In this document: positions 4,653-5,159 of the stretch, piece after piece
How positions within the stretch are numbered: position 1 is the stretch's first letter
How the letters are laid out: each line of letters begins with the position of its first letter
Source: Alphaproteobacteria bacterium
GTDB taxonomy: Bacteria > Pseudomonadota > Alphaproteobacteria > Rhodobacterales > Rhodobacteraceae
Assembly: GCA_030424705.1 (NCBI GenBank)
Contig: JAUHWJ010000200.1
Coordinates: forward strand, 1-5,159
Length of the DNA stretch: 5,159 bases
Direction: 5' to 3'
Notes under the pieces: model-generated
What the model was told of the DNA's origin: nothing
Seen by the model: the letters and a program-made list of their open reading frames with translations, nothing else
Databases searched by the model: none
Made by a program: the position numbers and the translations under genes

Positions 4653-5159
4653 ATGACGCCTTACCTCGCCGCGTTCGGCCGGTTGCGGGTCCGCCTCGCC
4701 CTGATCGTCGGGCTTGCGCTGACGCCGGTGGGCCTTCTCGCCTTCGTCCAGGCCCTTAACGGGCTGAAAGCCGGCGAGGAGAGCCGGAACGCCGAGTTCC
4801 ATGCGAAGAGCCTCGCGGCGGTGGACGAAGAGCGGAGGATGTTCGGCGAAATCCGCCAGACGATAAAGACGGCCGCGCTGACGCTGCAATCCTCCACCGA
4901 CCTGCTCGACGCCTGTGAAGGATTCCTTCGCCGCCTCGCGGCGGAGAACCAGTGGATGACGACCGCAGTGCTGTTTTCGGAGGATGGCGAGACGACCTGC
5001 GGAACAGATACGCCGATCTCCGTCGCGGATACGGAGCATTGGGAGCGCTTCACGACCCGCCGCGACTTCACGATTTCCGAAGCAAGGACCGGGCGCATTT
5101 CCGGCCAGCGCGTCATCGCCGCCTATTATCCCGTTTCCGATCCGGCGCGCCGGATCGCC
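4653..5159 (+). CDS. N-terminal part of a membrane sensor histidine kinase (3' truncated by window)
   Basis: A frame open from ATG 4653 to the window edge gives 169 residues. A basic N-terminus (GRLRVRL) precedes one hydrophobic helix at about 14-34 (RLALIVGLALTPVGLLAFVQ). A soluble region follows: a helix (about 55-100) and an alpha/beta part containing AVLFSEDGETTCG and FTISEARTGRISGQRVIAAYYPVSDPARRI, which looks like a Cache-type periplasmic sensor domain. No second membrane segment or kinase domain is reached. The gene begins 6 nt after the ecfG stop without a clear Shine-Dalgarno, so it is probably the third gene of the nepR-ecfG operon. Kinases of the HWE/HisKA_2 type commonly sit beside GSR loci and phosphorylate PhyR; that role, and the kinase call itself, are inferences from context and N-terminal layout. 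Confidence 0.7.
   Translation, partial: MTPYLAAFGRLRVRLALIVGLALTPVGLLAFVQALNGLKAGEESRNAEFHAKSLAAVDEERRMFGEIRQTIKTAALTLQSSTDLLDACEGFLRRLAAENQWMTTAVLFSEDGETTCGTDTPISVADTEHWERFTTRRDFTISEARTGRISGQRVIAAYYPVSDPARRIA

Noticed and set aside
4992..5016. GGAAC inside the kinase gene as an EcfG promoter
   Set aside because: No CGTT at 16 or 17 nt downstream (the sequence reads GTCG or TCGC), and the site is within coding sequence.
4479..5116. - strand open frames opposite ecfG and the kinase
   Set aside because: They lie antisense to the sigma factor region 4 and to the sensor protein, with biased shadow composition.
1..5159. tRNA, rRNA, CRISPR array, insertion sequence or prophage signals
   Set aside because: No terminal inverted repeats with a transposase, no spaced direct repeats and no tRNA-like cloverleaf could be seen by eye; gene order and composition look like ordinary chromosome.

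Overview
The window comes from a GC-rich alphaproteobacterium, probably of the order Hyphomicrobiales (Rhizobiales). The base for this is a complete PhyR-NepR-EcfG general stress response (GSR) locus, a regulatory system confined to Alphaproteobacteria, and coding sequence with strong G/C third-position bias throughout. I cannot name the genus from sequence alone.

Layout. Positions 1-107 hold the C-terminal end of an unrecognised protein on the + strand. It converges, with a 3-nt gap, on a lysophospholipid-acyltransferase-like gene on the - strand (111-1040). A 253-nt divergent intergenic region (1041-1293) follows, with a perfect inverted repeat that overlaps the -35 of a candidate promoter. 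Next is a two-gene polyamine operon on the + strand: S-adenosylmethionine decarboxylase (speH, 1294-1827), translationally overlapped by spermidine synthase (speE, 1824-2672, TTG start). A small CsbD/YjbJ-family stress protein gene (2794-2991) comes next. It has its own EcfG-type promoter and ends in a strong GC hairpin shared with the convergent phyR gene.

The right half is the GSR core. phyR (3065-3844, - strand) is divergent from nepR (3937-4113), ecfG (4110-4646) and the N-terminus of a membrane sensor kinase (4653 to the edge) on the + strand. nepR encodes only 58 residues and is easily missed by gene callers. The phyR/nepR intergenic region contains a perfect 13-bp-arm palindrome that encodes two face-to-face EcfG promoters, one for each direction.

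How the genes work together (family knowledge plus inference). A stress-sensing kinase, perhaps the truncated one here, phosphorylates the receiver domain of PhyR. The sigma-like domain of PhyR then binds NepR and releases EcfG. EcfG RNA polymerase transcribes from GGAAC-N16-CGTT promoters. Three such sites are readable here: one toward phyR, one toward nepR-ecfG-kinase and one toward csbD. The locus therefore has built-in positive (EcfG, PhyR) and negative (NepR) feedback and an adjacent effector gene. The speHE operon and the acyltransferase show no EcfG promoter and look like housekeeping neighbours.
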